DNA of 64,000 nt from Branchiostoma floridae (Eukaryota > Chordata > Leptocardii > Amphioxiformes > Branchiostomatidae), in the NCBI RefSeq assembly GCF_000003815.2, contig NC_049983.1, positions 23,514,516 to 23,578,515 of the forward strand. Reading direction: 5' to 3'. Shown piece after piece: positions 21,901-32,190 of the stretch (position 1 is its first letter; the number at the start of each line of letters is the position of its first letter). The notes below the pieces were generated by a model. The model worked only from the letters and a program-made list of their open reading frames with translations, was not told the DNA's origin and ran no database searches. The translations under genes were made by a program, and so were the position numbers.

Positions 21901-24900
21901 GAGGATGAAGAGGAGACAGAAAAAAGCTCAGATGGAGCAACAGGCAGCCGGAACACAAGAGTGAGTACTAGTATACCATAGTATAGCTATCCTCCTACGC
22001 AGGGACATCCAATGGCGAAACCGCCTGTCTGGATGTAAGCTGCTTTCTCAACCGTCACACTTTGTTCCTGACCACCCGGCTTATGAATATTAATGAGCTT
22101 ACCCTTATGTATATGCGAGACCCCTTTTGAAAACTAAAAGGCCTAATGATTCTCTGATTGGCTGACAGCTGGTTTGGGGGTGAATGTCCACAGCAACTAA
22201 GGGTTACGGTTGAAAGAGCAGGGTACATCCAGACAGGCAGTTTCGCTGTTGGATGTCCCTGTGTAGGAGGATGAGTATAGCAGGGGCTTTTGTAGGAAAA
22301 AATTTCAGAACCAAGTAAACGGAGTGATGCAGGAACTGGGTTTGCCCTCATCCACAGGAGTTTTAGAGAGCTTTAAGTTGAAATGGTGAATTCTAAGGTT
22401 TACAGAGGGATGGCTAAGTTTGTTACCAGAAGCTCTGGGGAAGATATTTTGAAGTTCTACCAATCTGATGAAATAATTTTCAGAACTACAACTTATAAAG
22501 TTATGGCCTAAACCAATCTGCTGTTATGTAATCCCCCAGGGTGCCAGAGCCAGTGACAGGACAGTTTCCCACTCTGGAGAACCTCCTACAGAGCCCCTCC
22601 AAGCTGTCACAGGGAAAAGTGGAAGGCAGTGAACAGAACAAGGACAAAGATAAGAGTACAGACAAGAAGAACAATGGCCCCAAACAGTCACCAAGTCACA
22701 CAGGAATGAATATAAAAGTAGAGACACCATCACAGAAACAGAAAGCTGGGAACAAGGAAAAAGAGTCTATTTCTCCAACTAATTCTTGGGGAATGAAGGA
22801 CTCTACAGGCAAGAAAGCGTCCACCCCTTCTACTCAAGTGGGACAGATGGAACCTCAGACTGGTAAAACAGTAAATGGAGGAGACATGAGCTCACCTGTA
22901 TCTAAGAAAAAGAAGATAAAAAAGCAGCAACAAAGTCAAGAGCAGTCTGTAACAGAGTCACCAAAGTCTTCCAAACAAACACCAGAAAAACAGCTAGACT
23001 CTGATCTAAAGTTGTCCAGTCCGAATGCTGAGGCAAAATCGAACCAGGCTACTACTCCAAGCCCAGTGAGCAAAAACAAAAGGAAAAGACCCCATGCTAC
23101 ACTGGAGCAGCCGTCACCAGGTCTTCCAGTTAATCCTAAGCAACACAGCGCTGATTCAAACAAAACTACTGATGCTTTGCTTAAGGGTGACTTGGAACAG
23201 GTAGAAGTAACTCAAGATGAGAGTGGCAACGTGTCAAAGAAAAGGAGAAGGAAAAGACGCAGCAAATCCAAAGAACCACCTTCTGAAGGCTTGGCAGAGT
23301 CTAAGGAAGATACAGAAGACTCAAAGAAGCCAGTGAATGTAATCCAGGTGAATGTAATCATAAGTCCAACAGGTAATGGAGAACAGGTAGGAAATACTGA
23401 AGGAGAGATAAGCACACCTGGGGATGGTAAGAAGAAGAGGAAACAGAGAAAGGCCAAGAAAGTTGTGACACCTGAGAAGCAAGAACCCCATGCACCTGTT
23501 GAACCATCACCCAAAAAACCCAAACTGCAAAACCAACCTGACCTGTCAGGAGGCGCTGCTAAACATGCAATAGAAAAACAAATGTCCACATCTTCTGTTT
23601 CTCCTACCAGTCCTACTGGTGAAGAATCTAGTCCAGCTAAAAAGGCAAAGAAGAAGAGAAAGAATCCTTTGGTTTCAGAACAGGGCAGTGGAAAGAAAAC
23701 AGCAGAAGAGAACATTTTGTCAAATGCAGAAGAGACACCAGCAAAGAAAGAAAGACTTTCTGTAGAGCAGAATGAAGCTGATACAGGTGCACAGCCAACA
23801 GGTGCCCTGAAAAGGAGGAGGAGGGCAAGAGGGAAAAGAAAAAGAACAACATCTGAACAGGTACATGTATGATTTAGTTGCTTATAAGACTGGCTTTGCA
23901 TCTTTTTTTCACCTTAAAGTTTGTGCCATTCTTGCATGTAAAAAACTAAAATGTAGAATGCTATTCTTTGTACAGAGGTCAGAAATGACTGTTCTCTGTA
24001 CTAGCCTGGGTGCCATCCTCCAAAGGTAACACTGGCTCAAAACGGTCAACAAAATCTTTTCATGGTATACATAGTCAGCGGTTACCCAGAGAATGGTACT
24101 CAGGCTATCTCTACACTACACTACTGTACACCCTATCTGTGTAGAAATTGGACTGAGAAATTTTCCCAGTGGAAGCCAAAAGGAACATCACAAGACTATT
24201 TTTCTAGTTACATTAATTTTGCATTGTTTTCTCTAACTTTAGAGTCAGTCTTCAGAGACAGGAGCCAGTACTACAGTTAAGTCTGGCTCAGAGGAGGGTG
24301 TTACAGTCAGTTCTGCAAAACTTGAGGTAAGTTGTCAGTGCTGGTCTGATCAGACTAGTTTCTGCATGCTGCTGGTAGAAGTTGCACTGATATGGGATGT
24401 AAAGCCGGAGATCCCATGTTTTAGGAGAGCCACACCTTTAATATGTTAATGATCCCATTACACTTATCAAAAACAGTAGGTGTTCATCTCGATGTGAATC
24501 AAATCTTACAGTCTGGTCTTATAGTAATAGTATAAAACTGGTGCGTTATGCCTTCAATTAGGATACCACTTATGGAAAACAGACACAATTGGTCTCACTG
24601 GTGTTTCGCCACTCTGTTATGCCAATGCCTTACCAATGTTATGTTAGATTGAGACACCCTAGGTTCCTATTTTTAGCACCAGCACCACTTGCCAAGTTCA
24701 TGTCCGACCCTCCCTGTCTAACTCTGACCTGATACGGGAGCCCATGTGGTTCTTACCTCCTCCAGGTGCTGATGTTACACCTGAGACAAACAATGCCCCA
24801 TTGTTCTTATACACCTGAATTAGTCGGTAGGGTTTCACTGTGAACCACAATGGCAACAGACTCAATGACATGTACATGTACCAAATGTGACTTGAGTTTA

Positions 24901-25563
24901 GACTGTTCCATTTTGGGAGTGGGGAATTGTTTTTTTTCATTTGTTTTGAAAGCCTGCTAAGTGATTTACTTTTTGTGATATTTATGTAACCAAAATACAA
25001 AAATTATTTCTAATACTTTTATTAAATCTTGAAAATAATGTAACATGTAGCATTTTTGTATATTAAACTTTAACACATGTTATTTTAATCTAAAGCAAAA
25101 AAGTTCTTTTCTGCTGATGAAGTATTTAAGTGTTGTTTTCTTTATCTTATTTTCAGGATGAATCGGCAACTACTTTGTCACCAAAGAAGAGAAAGAGAAG
25201 AAGAAGAAACAGACATAAGAAGGATGCCATGCCAGGGGAAGAGTGGTACGTACCAGGAAATTAGACTTTCTTCAAAGATTATGAACCAAAGTCATGACTG
25301 GATTTTAATTTTTTGTAGGAACTTGGAATTGTCCAGGGTTTGTGACTAGAGGGTTGCATTTTGTATTTGACACAACTTCTGGCATGCCATGAGGCATGCA
25401 TGTATAGTACAAAATGACTACTTACAACGGTTACCTCTCATTCATAACATCAGGCCACACAAGACAAACACACCTGTCTAAATCAAGTTCTTTGTTGTAC
25501 ATGTAATTCTATTGCAGCTGAATTCACTTTTCAGAAAAGTCTGTGTTTTCTGTCTTTCTACAG
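18937..25563 (+). CDS. Lysine-rich probable nuclear/nucleolar protein, unrecognised family
   Basis: Exons: 18937-19094, 20881-21026, 21756-21960, 22540-23860, 24243-24326 and 25157-25245, phases consistent, 667 codons plus a final TG. The N-terminus (HSYKRVVESWFPDLF) looks ordered. After that it is low-complexity, with alternating Ser/Glu/Pro-rich and strongly basic blocks such as SQVRRMKRRQKKAQ, KKRRRKRRSKSK, KKKRKQRKAKK, KKAKKKRKNP and KRRRRARGKRKR. By composition it resembles Nopp140/treacle-type nucleolar scaffolds, but I recognise no homologue. The last codon is unclear: splicing TG to the exon at 25564 gives TGA at once; skipping three bases (NAGNAG) gives six more residues; reading through gives WYVPGN then stop. 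Exon 2 ends in a weak donor (GTGCAG) inside a tandem repeat. Confidence 0.75.
19301..20575 (+). mobile_element. 5'-truncated non-LTR retrotransposon with intact RNase H ORF
   Basis: A 369-codon open frame (19301-20410) carries an RNase H domain with all acidic residues: Asp64 (FTDGS), Glu106 (NNYEGELEGL), Asp132 (LLCDCKSAI) and Asp188 (NEIADKEA). The usual PGHxGIPGNE loop is present. A C-x2-C-x7-H-x4-C zinc motif (285-301) follows. RNase H after reverse transcriptase, plus such a finger, is typical of I/Jockey-group LINEs. No reverse transcriptase is present here. The 3' end is (CAA)n to about 20575. It inserted in the sense direction in intron 1 of the Lys-rich gene. The intact frame suggests recent insertion. 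Confidence 0.85.
21003..21440 (+). repeat. ~120-bp tandem repeat spanning the exon 2 / intron 2 junction
   Basis: Four units start near 21003, 21128, 21254 and 21375. Each has CAGAACCAGCAGAAAGGTGG or a close variant (exon end plus donor), a TTTGTTTGTTTATTT run, CATAGAGCATAA, AAGGCATGACACACCAAATT and GTGTCAAAA. Unit 1 contains the real exon 2 end. Units 2-4 are intronic echoes, and units 3 and 4 keep good GTAGGT/GTGGGG donors. Confidence 0.9.
21989..22272. mobile_element. 284-bp MITE with ~65-bp terminal inverted repeats
   Basis: The left end ATCCTCCTACGCAGGGACAT and the right end ATGTCCCTGTGTAGGAGGAT are inverted, and the match continues through GGCGAAACCGCCTGTCTGGA and the CTTTCTCAACCGT block. 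It is non-coding and lies 28 nt past the exon 3 donor of the Lys-rich gene. Confidence 0.9.
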
Positions 25564-26930
25564 AAGCTGGTTTGACTCAGGCTGACAATTAAAGAAGCAG
25601 CAACCTCAAGACCTTAAATGAAAGAGTTATTTCTTCTGAGTTTAGAACAATCGCTAAGTGCCAATGTGTATTACGTAAAACTGTGTAGGCAGTGTCAACA
25701 ACAGAGTAAGACTACTTTAGGATGAAAAGTATAGATAGAATACCCAAACATGCTTTTTTTAGTTAAAAGCTAATTAATGTTGCAATATACCATAAATCTA
25801 CTAAAAGTTGCATTCATTTTTCAAATTTAATGTTCCCCACAAACACATATAGTTGGCTTGTGCTATTGCCAAAAGGGGGTGGATGATGTACAAAATGATT
25901 TTGCTTAAAATAAATGACACTAACTTAGTGCAGAAGAAAGAGTGTCCTATATAATACTGCTAATCTTGAAATCAATGAACCAATGATAATGATCACTATT
26001 TAGAATCATTGCATTGCCCTTGTAGTATAGGCATTTCACTTAACATTGATACATGTATGACCAAAAATCTTCCATTTGTAAAACAGTAGAGCTTGACTTG
26101 ACTTTATTAAGATCCACATTTAGCTAACATTATTTACATTTAGCAAATTTTTGTCTTGATTTTGTACATGTTTAAGAGGTAGGTAATGTATGCATAACTC
26201 TGGAATTAGTTATGTCATTTGTTTGACCACTTACATTTGTAGTCGTTCATTTAGTTAAGACTGTGTAAGGCCCATATGCATATGTTATTAGTTAGAGTTG
26301 CATCTACAAAAAGTCATTCACAGTTAGCCTTTTGAGTACAAAACAGGAAAATCTATGTTTTTTTAATTACTAGATACTTTTAATTATGTTGATGCATTGT
26401 GTGAAATTTATAGGTTTTAAAATGTTTTATTGTTATTATTGACATTATTTGTTTGTGTTCTTCATTTTGAGGGCCAAGATGATTTTTAATGTTTCCTGTT
26501 TTATAGATAATTCTCTAGAGGAAAAAAAAACATTTGTTGACTTTGGTTGGAAGTACTCAAATTTGCTTTCATTTCAGTAAACTGCCAATATTCAGAAACT
26601 AAAAAGATATATTCATTTACTTGCTTGTTTTCATATCATATTACATGTAAGTGTATGAACTACATGTAAGCTTTGACTTCATACACGTTCTGGTTCAGAG
26701 TTAATTAAGTTGATAGGAACATTCGGTTATTTTGATCAAGGAGGTTAAAGTTCTTTAACCTCCTTGTTTTGATGTTGTTACATTGTTAGTTTTACCCAAG
26801 TTGTGTTACAATCTTCAGAACAAATATCTAGTCATCAATAAGTACAAACCTTGAGCAGATTTTATAGCATTCTGTAACTGCTGCATTTTATTTTCCTTCT
26901 CTAACAGAAAAATATGATTGCTTTTGAATA
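25564..26930 (+). other. Probable 3' UTR of the Lys-rich gene
   Basis: No coding signal. It is AT-rich, with AATAAA at 25909-25914. A perfect 14-bp hairpin (CAAGGAGGTTAAAG / CTTTAACCTCCTTG, two-base loop) sits at 26737-26766. Confidence 0.4.
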
Positions 26931-27439
26931 TTTAAACATTTTCTTACATTGACACAAGCATTATAGTCAGAGTTTATGCAACCTGTTGAAATTACATAGA
27001 GACATAAAGATCATTTCTGTTGTTTGAAACCCATTCTTTATAGTCTGTTGCCCCATAGAGTTTAGAGATTGTATGGGTAGTGTGTTGTTATCCACTGTGT
27101 CTAGGGTAAGGTATTGGGAGCTGCTGTGGAACCCACACCTTTCCCTCACAACCAAAGTCAGGTGTCCATATCCATATTTACACTTGAATGGAGTGAGAAA
27201 TGCTGTATCTGTATCTGTATCTATAGAGCCGGTATAACCACCCTTTGGCCTAACACACCAGCTCCGCAGGCACACGGCGCGGCAGCAGCTGGTTATATTA
27301 CACTGAAGGACCCGTCACACCTAACTGTTGCACATCTATCTGCAAGATGATGCCCCTACTGTGCTTGGTGATAACACATTCCACTCTACGATAGTTCTGG
27401 GAAAATACAAATTTTTGATTGTAACACATCAATCCTAGG

Positions 27440-27560
27440 TTACATTTGCTGTGCTAAGTGTCTTTCCCCAGGACACGACATTGGTGGCATGTCAGTGATT
27501 TGGAATGCAGGACCTTTAGGTTCTGAGCCACACCTCCTTACCATTACTCCAACACGATGC
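27440..27560 (-). repeat. SINE-like fragment, reverse orientation
   Basis: The minus strand reads GTGGCTCAGAACCTAAAGGT, then TGTCCTGGGGAAAGACACTT, the same order of B-box-like and CCTTGGGAAAGGCACTT-like motifs as the SINEs at 3057 and 15120. Confidence 0.5.
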
Positions 27561-28337
27561 CTTTTGTCTGCAGTTTCAACTGTGACCTTTTTTGTGTGGA
27601 TTCTCCTGTCGATTCGACAGATGAGCAGGCAGACAGGCATTTACCTGTTTGTCTGACCTGCACATGGCTTTTTATGTTGAAGGAGGGGTGTGCAATTCCT
27701 CCTCCACCCTCTCGTCTACTGGAGCACTTAACTCACAGGGGCAACTATATGCAACGTGTGAGGCGGCTCCAGCAGATGCAGCTTTGTTGTACGGAGTATC
27801 CGTCTCCTAGGAGGACTTCCAACCAAGGATGTAAGGGGTTCCTCCTACCCCCAACTGTGACTACGCAAGCTAGAAATTTACCTTTCATTTCTTTCCAAAG
27901 ACTTTGTTTAACCACGATGCCGTTTCAACCTTGGCAATGGCTGGTTGCTGGGTTCATTTATTTACCCTCAGGCTATGCTGATTTAATTATATGAAGGACA
28001 TTGTTGGGAAACTGGTGTGAGCCTGCGAATAAGAAAAAGAGTTGGGGGGGGGGGTTGATGCACTCGTGTAATGTCTGCTTTTGTGGCGCCATGAAAATAA
28101 CTTAATGTAACGTTAATGACTTGAGTATGCCGTTACCACGAAGAAGAGTTCCGACGAAGTAAATTGATAATTAACCCATTGTATCACCACAGCTAACTGG
28201 GTAACAGTCGTTTTAATCATTTAAACAAATCAACCACCGTTTGTGTGTATTCTACTAATCCCAATTGCCTGCTAATTCAGATACACCAGGTGAAAACAAG
28301 CTTGATTTAGGAGTGTCGGGCTCGCAAAGTGTAGTGT

Positions 28338-28630
28338 TCCAGGGAGTGTTATGTTCTAAAGTTGAAATTCTGTTCTAAGGTTCTGTTCTAACGTTCCATT
28401 TTAGTGTTCTGTTCCAGTGCTATGTTTTAATGTTGGAATTCTGTTCTAAGGTTCTGTTCTAACGTTCCGTTCTAGTGTTCTGTTTCAGTGTTATGTTCTA
28501 ATGTTGGAATTCTGTTCTAAGGTTCTGTTATAACGTTCCGTTCTAGTGTTCTGTTATAAAGTTGAAATTCTGTTCTAAGGTTCTTTCTAAAGTTCCGTTT
28601 TAGTGTTCTGTTCCAGTGTTCTGTTCTGAA
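28338..28630 (+). repeat. 13-bp minisatellite, locus 1
   Basis: A degenerate array of TTCTGTTCTAAYG and variants (TTCTGTTCTAAGG, TTCCATTTTAGTG, TTCTGTTCCAGTG), with a higher-order repeat of about 110-120 bp marked by GTTGGAATTCTG. The same 13-mer builds the array at 33356, next to an exon. Confidence 0.9.
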
Positions 28631-28639
28631 AACAGTGGC

Positions 28640-30190
28640 TTTAATCGCTTAAAATCACATCAGCCACAGTTTGTATTTATTCTGCTAATCCCGATTGCCT
28701 GCTAACTCAGATACATCAGGCGAAAACGAGCGTGATTTAAGAGTTGACACAAACAAACTACAGTTCCAGGGCCAGTTTGTCACGAGTGTCGGGCGCACAA
28801 AGCGACTGTTTGAACGATGATAGGTCAAGTGGTCCGTAGTCACATATTACCTCAGCTACTGTTGATAAGACCCGCGATAGTGTCACCAACACAAAGCAGG
28901 GCAAACTTCGGCAGAACAACTGTGCGGTGACAAATTTGCGTTTGCGTAACTGCTCGCTTGTGTAACACCAAGAGGGGGTTATATTTGTCTTGGCTGTTTG
29001 GGTAAAAGGAGTGAATGGAGTACACGGTTGTTTAAATGTTTTGTATATAATTAAGAAAACTGCAGGGAAACAGAAGCCTTGAAATTATTACTTTTTTCGC
29101 AAACTCTTCACAAAGTTTAAATGTCATAAATATTCCTTTTGTTAGCGCATGATTTGTGATCGCAGAACAATGTAGATCAACAATTGCAAGTCACGTTTTT
29201 GCTGCAATTTGGTTACCGCACACAACGGTACGGGGGATTGTAAAAAAGGACTGCACATGTGAGGATTACGTAATGTCCAAGCAGCTGTAAGGATTCTCCG
29301 GGGTTTTGTGCCTGTTTTGGTACTATTTGGTATTGCTCTTCTGTAGTCAAATATTGTATTTTTCATGGCTCACTTTGCCTTCTCCTACAAAAAGTTCCAA
29401 TTTACCATACTCAAATACAATTCTTTCTATACAACTCGATAAAAAAAAGTACATTTACTTCCGAAAATAAATCTCCGTTTTTACCCAGTTGTAAAGATTG
29501 AATTGTATTTGGATATTGTTTACCTGGATGTCTTACCTTCATGAAGAAATGTACTATTCTGTACTAGAAAGCTGTGCTAAATGTTGCCAAAACACTGTTA
29601 TTACATTTCCTTAGAGATTAGTGGTTCACAGCGACTACTACAGTTTTACCTGAAAGACGGAGAAGACGAAAGAAAACATTCTTACGAAACGAAATGGCGT
29701 AAGATGAATCATCACTGAGAAGGACTGTAAAAATATAGTAGCAGATTAAAGAATCAAAATCTCGCAAAACTCATCCTTGTCGACCAGAGGGATGCAAATA
29801 TCAAATCAAAATGTCCGGAAGAACTTTCATCGGAGCCCACCCTTATCAGATCCCGGCCAGTCAAGTACTTTGTTATTCCCGCACAGGCGCCTCAGACTTT
29901 GGCCCAGATTGTCAGCTATCCTCGCTATTGTGCGTTTGTCTGAAGGAAAATAAAACATCTACTGATTTTGATGTCGTAGGCTATGTATCTCCCTTTGCAA
30001 AGAGTTTATTGGAAAAAAATCATCGTCTTCGGTAGCTTCTTCTTTTGAGATTTTTTTTTGGTCGGCACATATCCCTAACGTTACCGGCGCAATGGCCAAA
30101 TGAGGCGGCTGTTCGTCTCGCCGTTTCTAGAAGAATTTACAATGGTACATGCTGCTTTCTCTGCTTAGCACTCAGCATTCAAGTGTGGTA
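28640..30190. other. No gene seen
   Basis: Short ORFs here lack domains, splice context or repeated exon structure. A partial copy of the sequence at 28228-28310 recurs at 28652-28740 (CAGTTTGTATTTATTCTGCT...GATTTAAGAGT), so the minisatellite is flanked by direct repeats. Confidence 0.6.
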
Positions 30191-31252
30191 AGCCCCGGTC
30201 ACAAAGCACGTACGATTTCTTGCGATGGCATATTCCGCATATCGTACGATGAGCGCAGTAAATCGCAGCAAAATCGTAAGCAAAATCTGCCATCGCAATG
30301 CATCGGATGATGTTCAAAATTTTTCCAGCGTCGCACGATTTTTCACTTGTGTCTCTTCTGTATAGCCGTCTGATTGCTTTTATGCTTCTTTAACCAACAA
30401 AATGTGGACATAGCTGTTGAATACCTTCGTATAATATCTTTAACTGTAAAAATAAATTAAAAAAGACCATGACAACAAGAGTATTACAAGCAAAAGTTCA
30501 AATCAAGCGTGAGTACTGGTATGGTTATCTCGGCCTGCTTGCCGGCTCTACGTGTCAGGCTCTTTCGAAGATCGTATCATAATATGCTATCAACAAAAAG
30601 ATGCCATCATACAAAAATCATATCATAAGCATTATATCATATGTATTTCCGACTCATAGAGCCTGCCTTTATGTTCGAGTTGTCCCCATGGTTATTACGA
30701 TTATGGTAAAATGACCCAAGACCGACGAGAGCTGAGATTTGATCTAATTATAAACTCACGTGCACGAAGCGATCAAACGATTGTCTGCATCACCTGTGCG
30801 GGGCGCGCTGTTCTCTGGTTGCGACTGTAGCAGTTGCGACTGATAAATTTTCCCCTTTCGTTAATATCTACAATATCAGGGAAAACTAAAACCATCACAA
30901 CATGCTAAATATTCATAAATCTATAACCTCATCAGTAGACAAAAATTGCCGTAATGAATTCTGCTATGGGGGCAAATAAAATCTTACGACGATAGCGAAA
31001 TTTTGAACATGTTCAAAATCCATTTCAGCTCTATTTTTCGTCATAGGATGCTCCCCGATTTACTATGATTTACTGCGATTGACGCAGGTACGCTCTTATG
31101 ACCTCATCGTACGATGCACTACGCGCTTTGTGACCACGGCTTTATATATTTAAACCATTGCTTCCGATTCTCCCCCGACTTACGACGCACTGCGCTGATA
31201 CTGCGCATCGGAAGGAATCGCAAGGAATCGTACGCGCTTTGTGACCGGGGCT
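30191..31252. mobile_element. 1,062-bp non-autonomous DNA transposon
   Basis: The ends AGCCCCGGTCACAAAGC and GCTTTGTGACCGGGGCT are perfect inverted repeats, followed inward by (A)CGTACGATT/AATCGTACG. They are flanked by GTA on both sides (TA if the boundary shifts by one). A second internal copy of the terminal motif (CGCGCTTTGTGACCACGGCT, about 31122-31142) suggests nesting or end duplication. No transposase ORF. Confidence 0.85.
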
Positions 31253-31919
31253 GTAGCTGAACACAAAAATTACTAGTGCGCTGCCGGTGGACTAGCCCCC
31301 TGCTGTAGTGATTTCTGTGTGGCCCAGGGCTACTGAAACGGAGATGGGCGCCGCCCGATTTACCATCTTTAGACTACATGTCTCTAACACTACGTACGGA
31401 AAGACGGCATAATTACTCTAAGTTGTCATTAATATGTTATGTTATTGCCTCGCCTGAAAACGTGTGACAAAATTGTAGAGCGTGTGTGCCTTAACCTTAA
31501 CCCACAATGTAGACTTTGCACTTCGTCGCTACCCTACATACATCGCTCACTGTGTACCATACAAATGCACGGAAACGTACACAGGAGTTACTTTATACTA
31601 GACCACATCTCAAATGCCTCGAAAAAATGGGTCGACTTGGTATAGTTGGAGTACCGCAAATACCGTGAGTGTGTGCGTACACAATTTGCCCATTCTCTAT
31701 CGCCGTGCTGATTAGTTTACGGTATTAAGCGGTATTAGATAGGGGTGCATTTGTTCTCCCGGTGAATGGGGCCCTATAAATGTGCAACTAGCTCCCTCCA
31801 AAGGGAGCTGTGGTTGCATTTCGACTTTGTTCTCAGGTTTTAGCTGGTGGACAAAGCCCGAGTGTTTGCGATAGGTGTACTTAGCCAATGGTGGAAAGGA
31901 CTTGGTATAATGTAATACC

Positions 31920-32190
31920 GCAGGATACAGTGATACAGTCTCGGGTGTCAGCCACAGGTCGCGGTAGCCTATTCAGACCGGCGCAACTCTATCTTTGCCC
32001 CCGTGCAAACAAGCGTCTCGGGTGAGGCGTAGGCGCTCGGTTCGCGGGGGCACGTCGCGTTGCGAGGGTCGACAGAAAGGGGGGACACACACAACAAACC
32101 GGAGGAAGATTTTTTTCCCTCTCTTACGCGGAGAGGGGACTCCGCGATTTTAACAAGGGATTTCAGGAGGATGCATCAACAGCTTTAACC
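31920..32190 (+). promoter_or_regulatory. GC/CpG-rich promoter and 5' UTR of the Arg-rich gene
   Basis: CpG content rises sharply from about 31940 to 32150, just upstream of an ATG in ideal context (TTAACCATGGC at 32191). There is no convincing TATA box. The transcription start is not determinable. Confidence 0.4.

Noticed and set aside
23212-23901. 229-codon minus-strand ORF (Phe/Leu/Ser-rich)
   Set aside because: It is antisense to the Lys-rich exon 4; AAG/AGA codons read backwards as Leu/Phe/Ser. No homology or splice signals.
26737-26766. Bacterial-style terminator hairpin
   Set aside because: A perfect stem with a following T run, but the window is clearly animal. It is a small palindrome in a UTR.
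27557-27994. 145-codon ORF
   Set aside because: No domain, no splice context and mixed composition; it begins within a SINE-like fragment. Chance ORF.
28338-28630. CRISPR-like array
   Set aside because: Direct 13-bp repeats without spacers in a eukaryotic context; a minisatellite.
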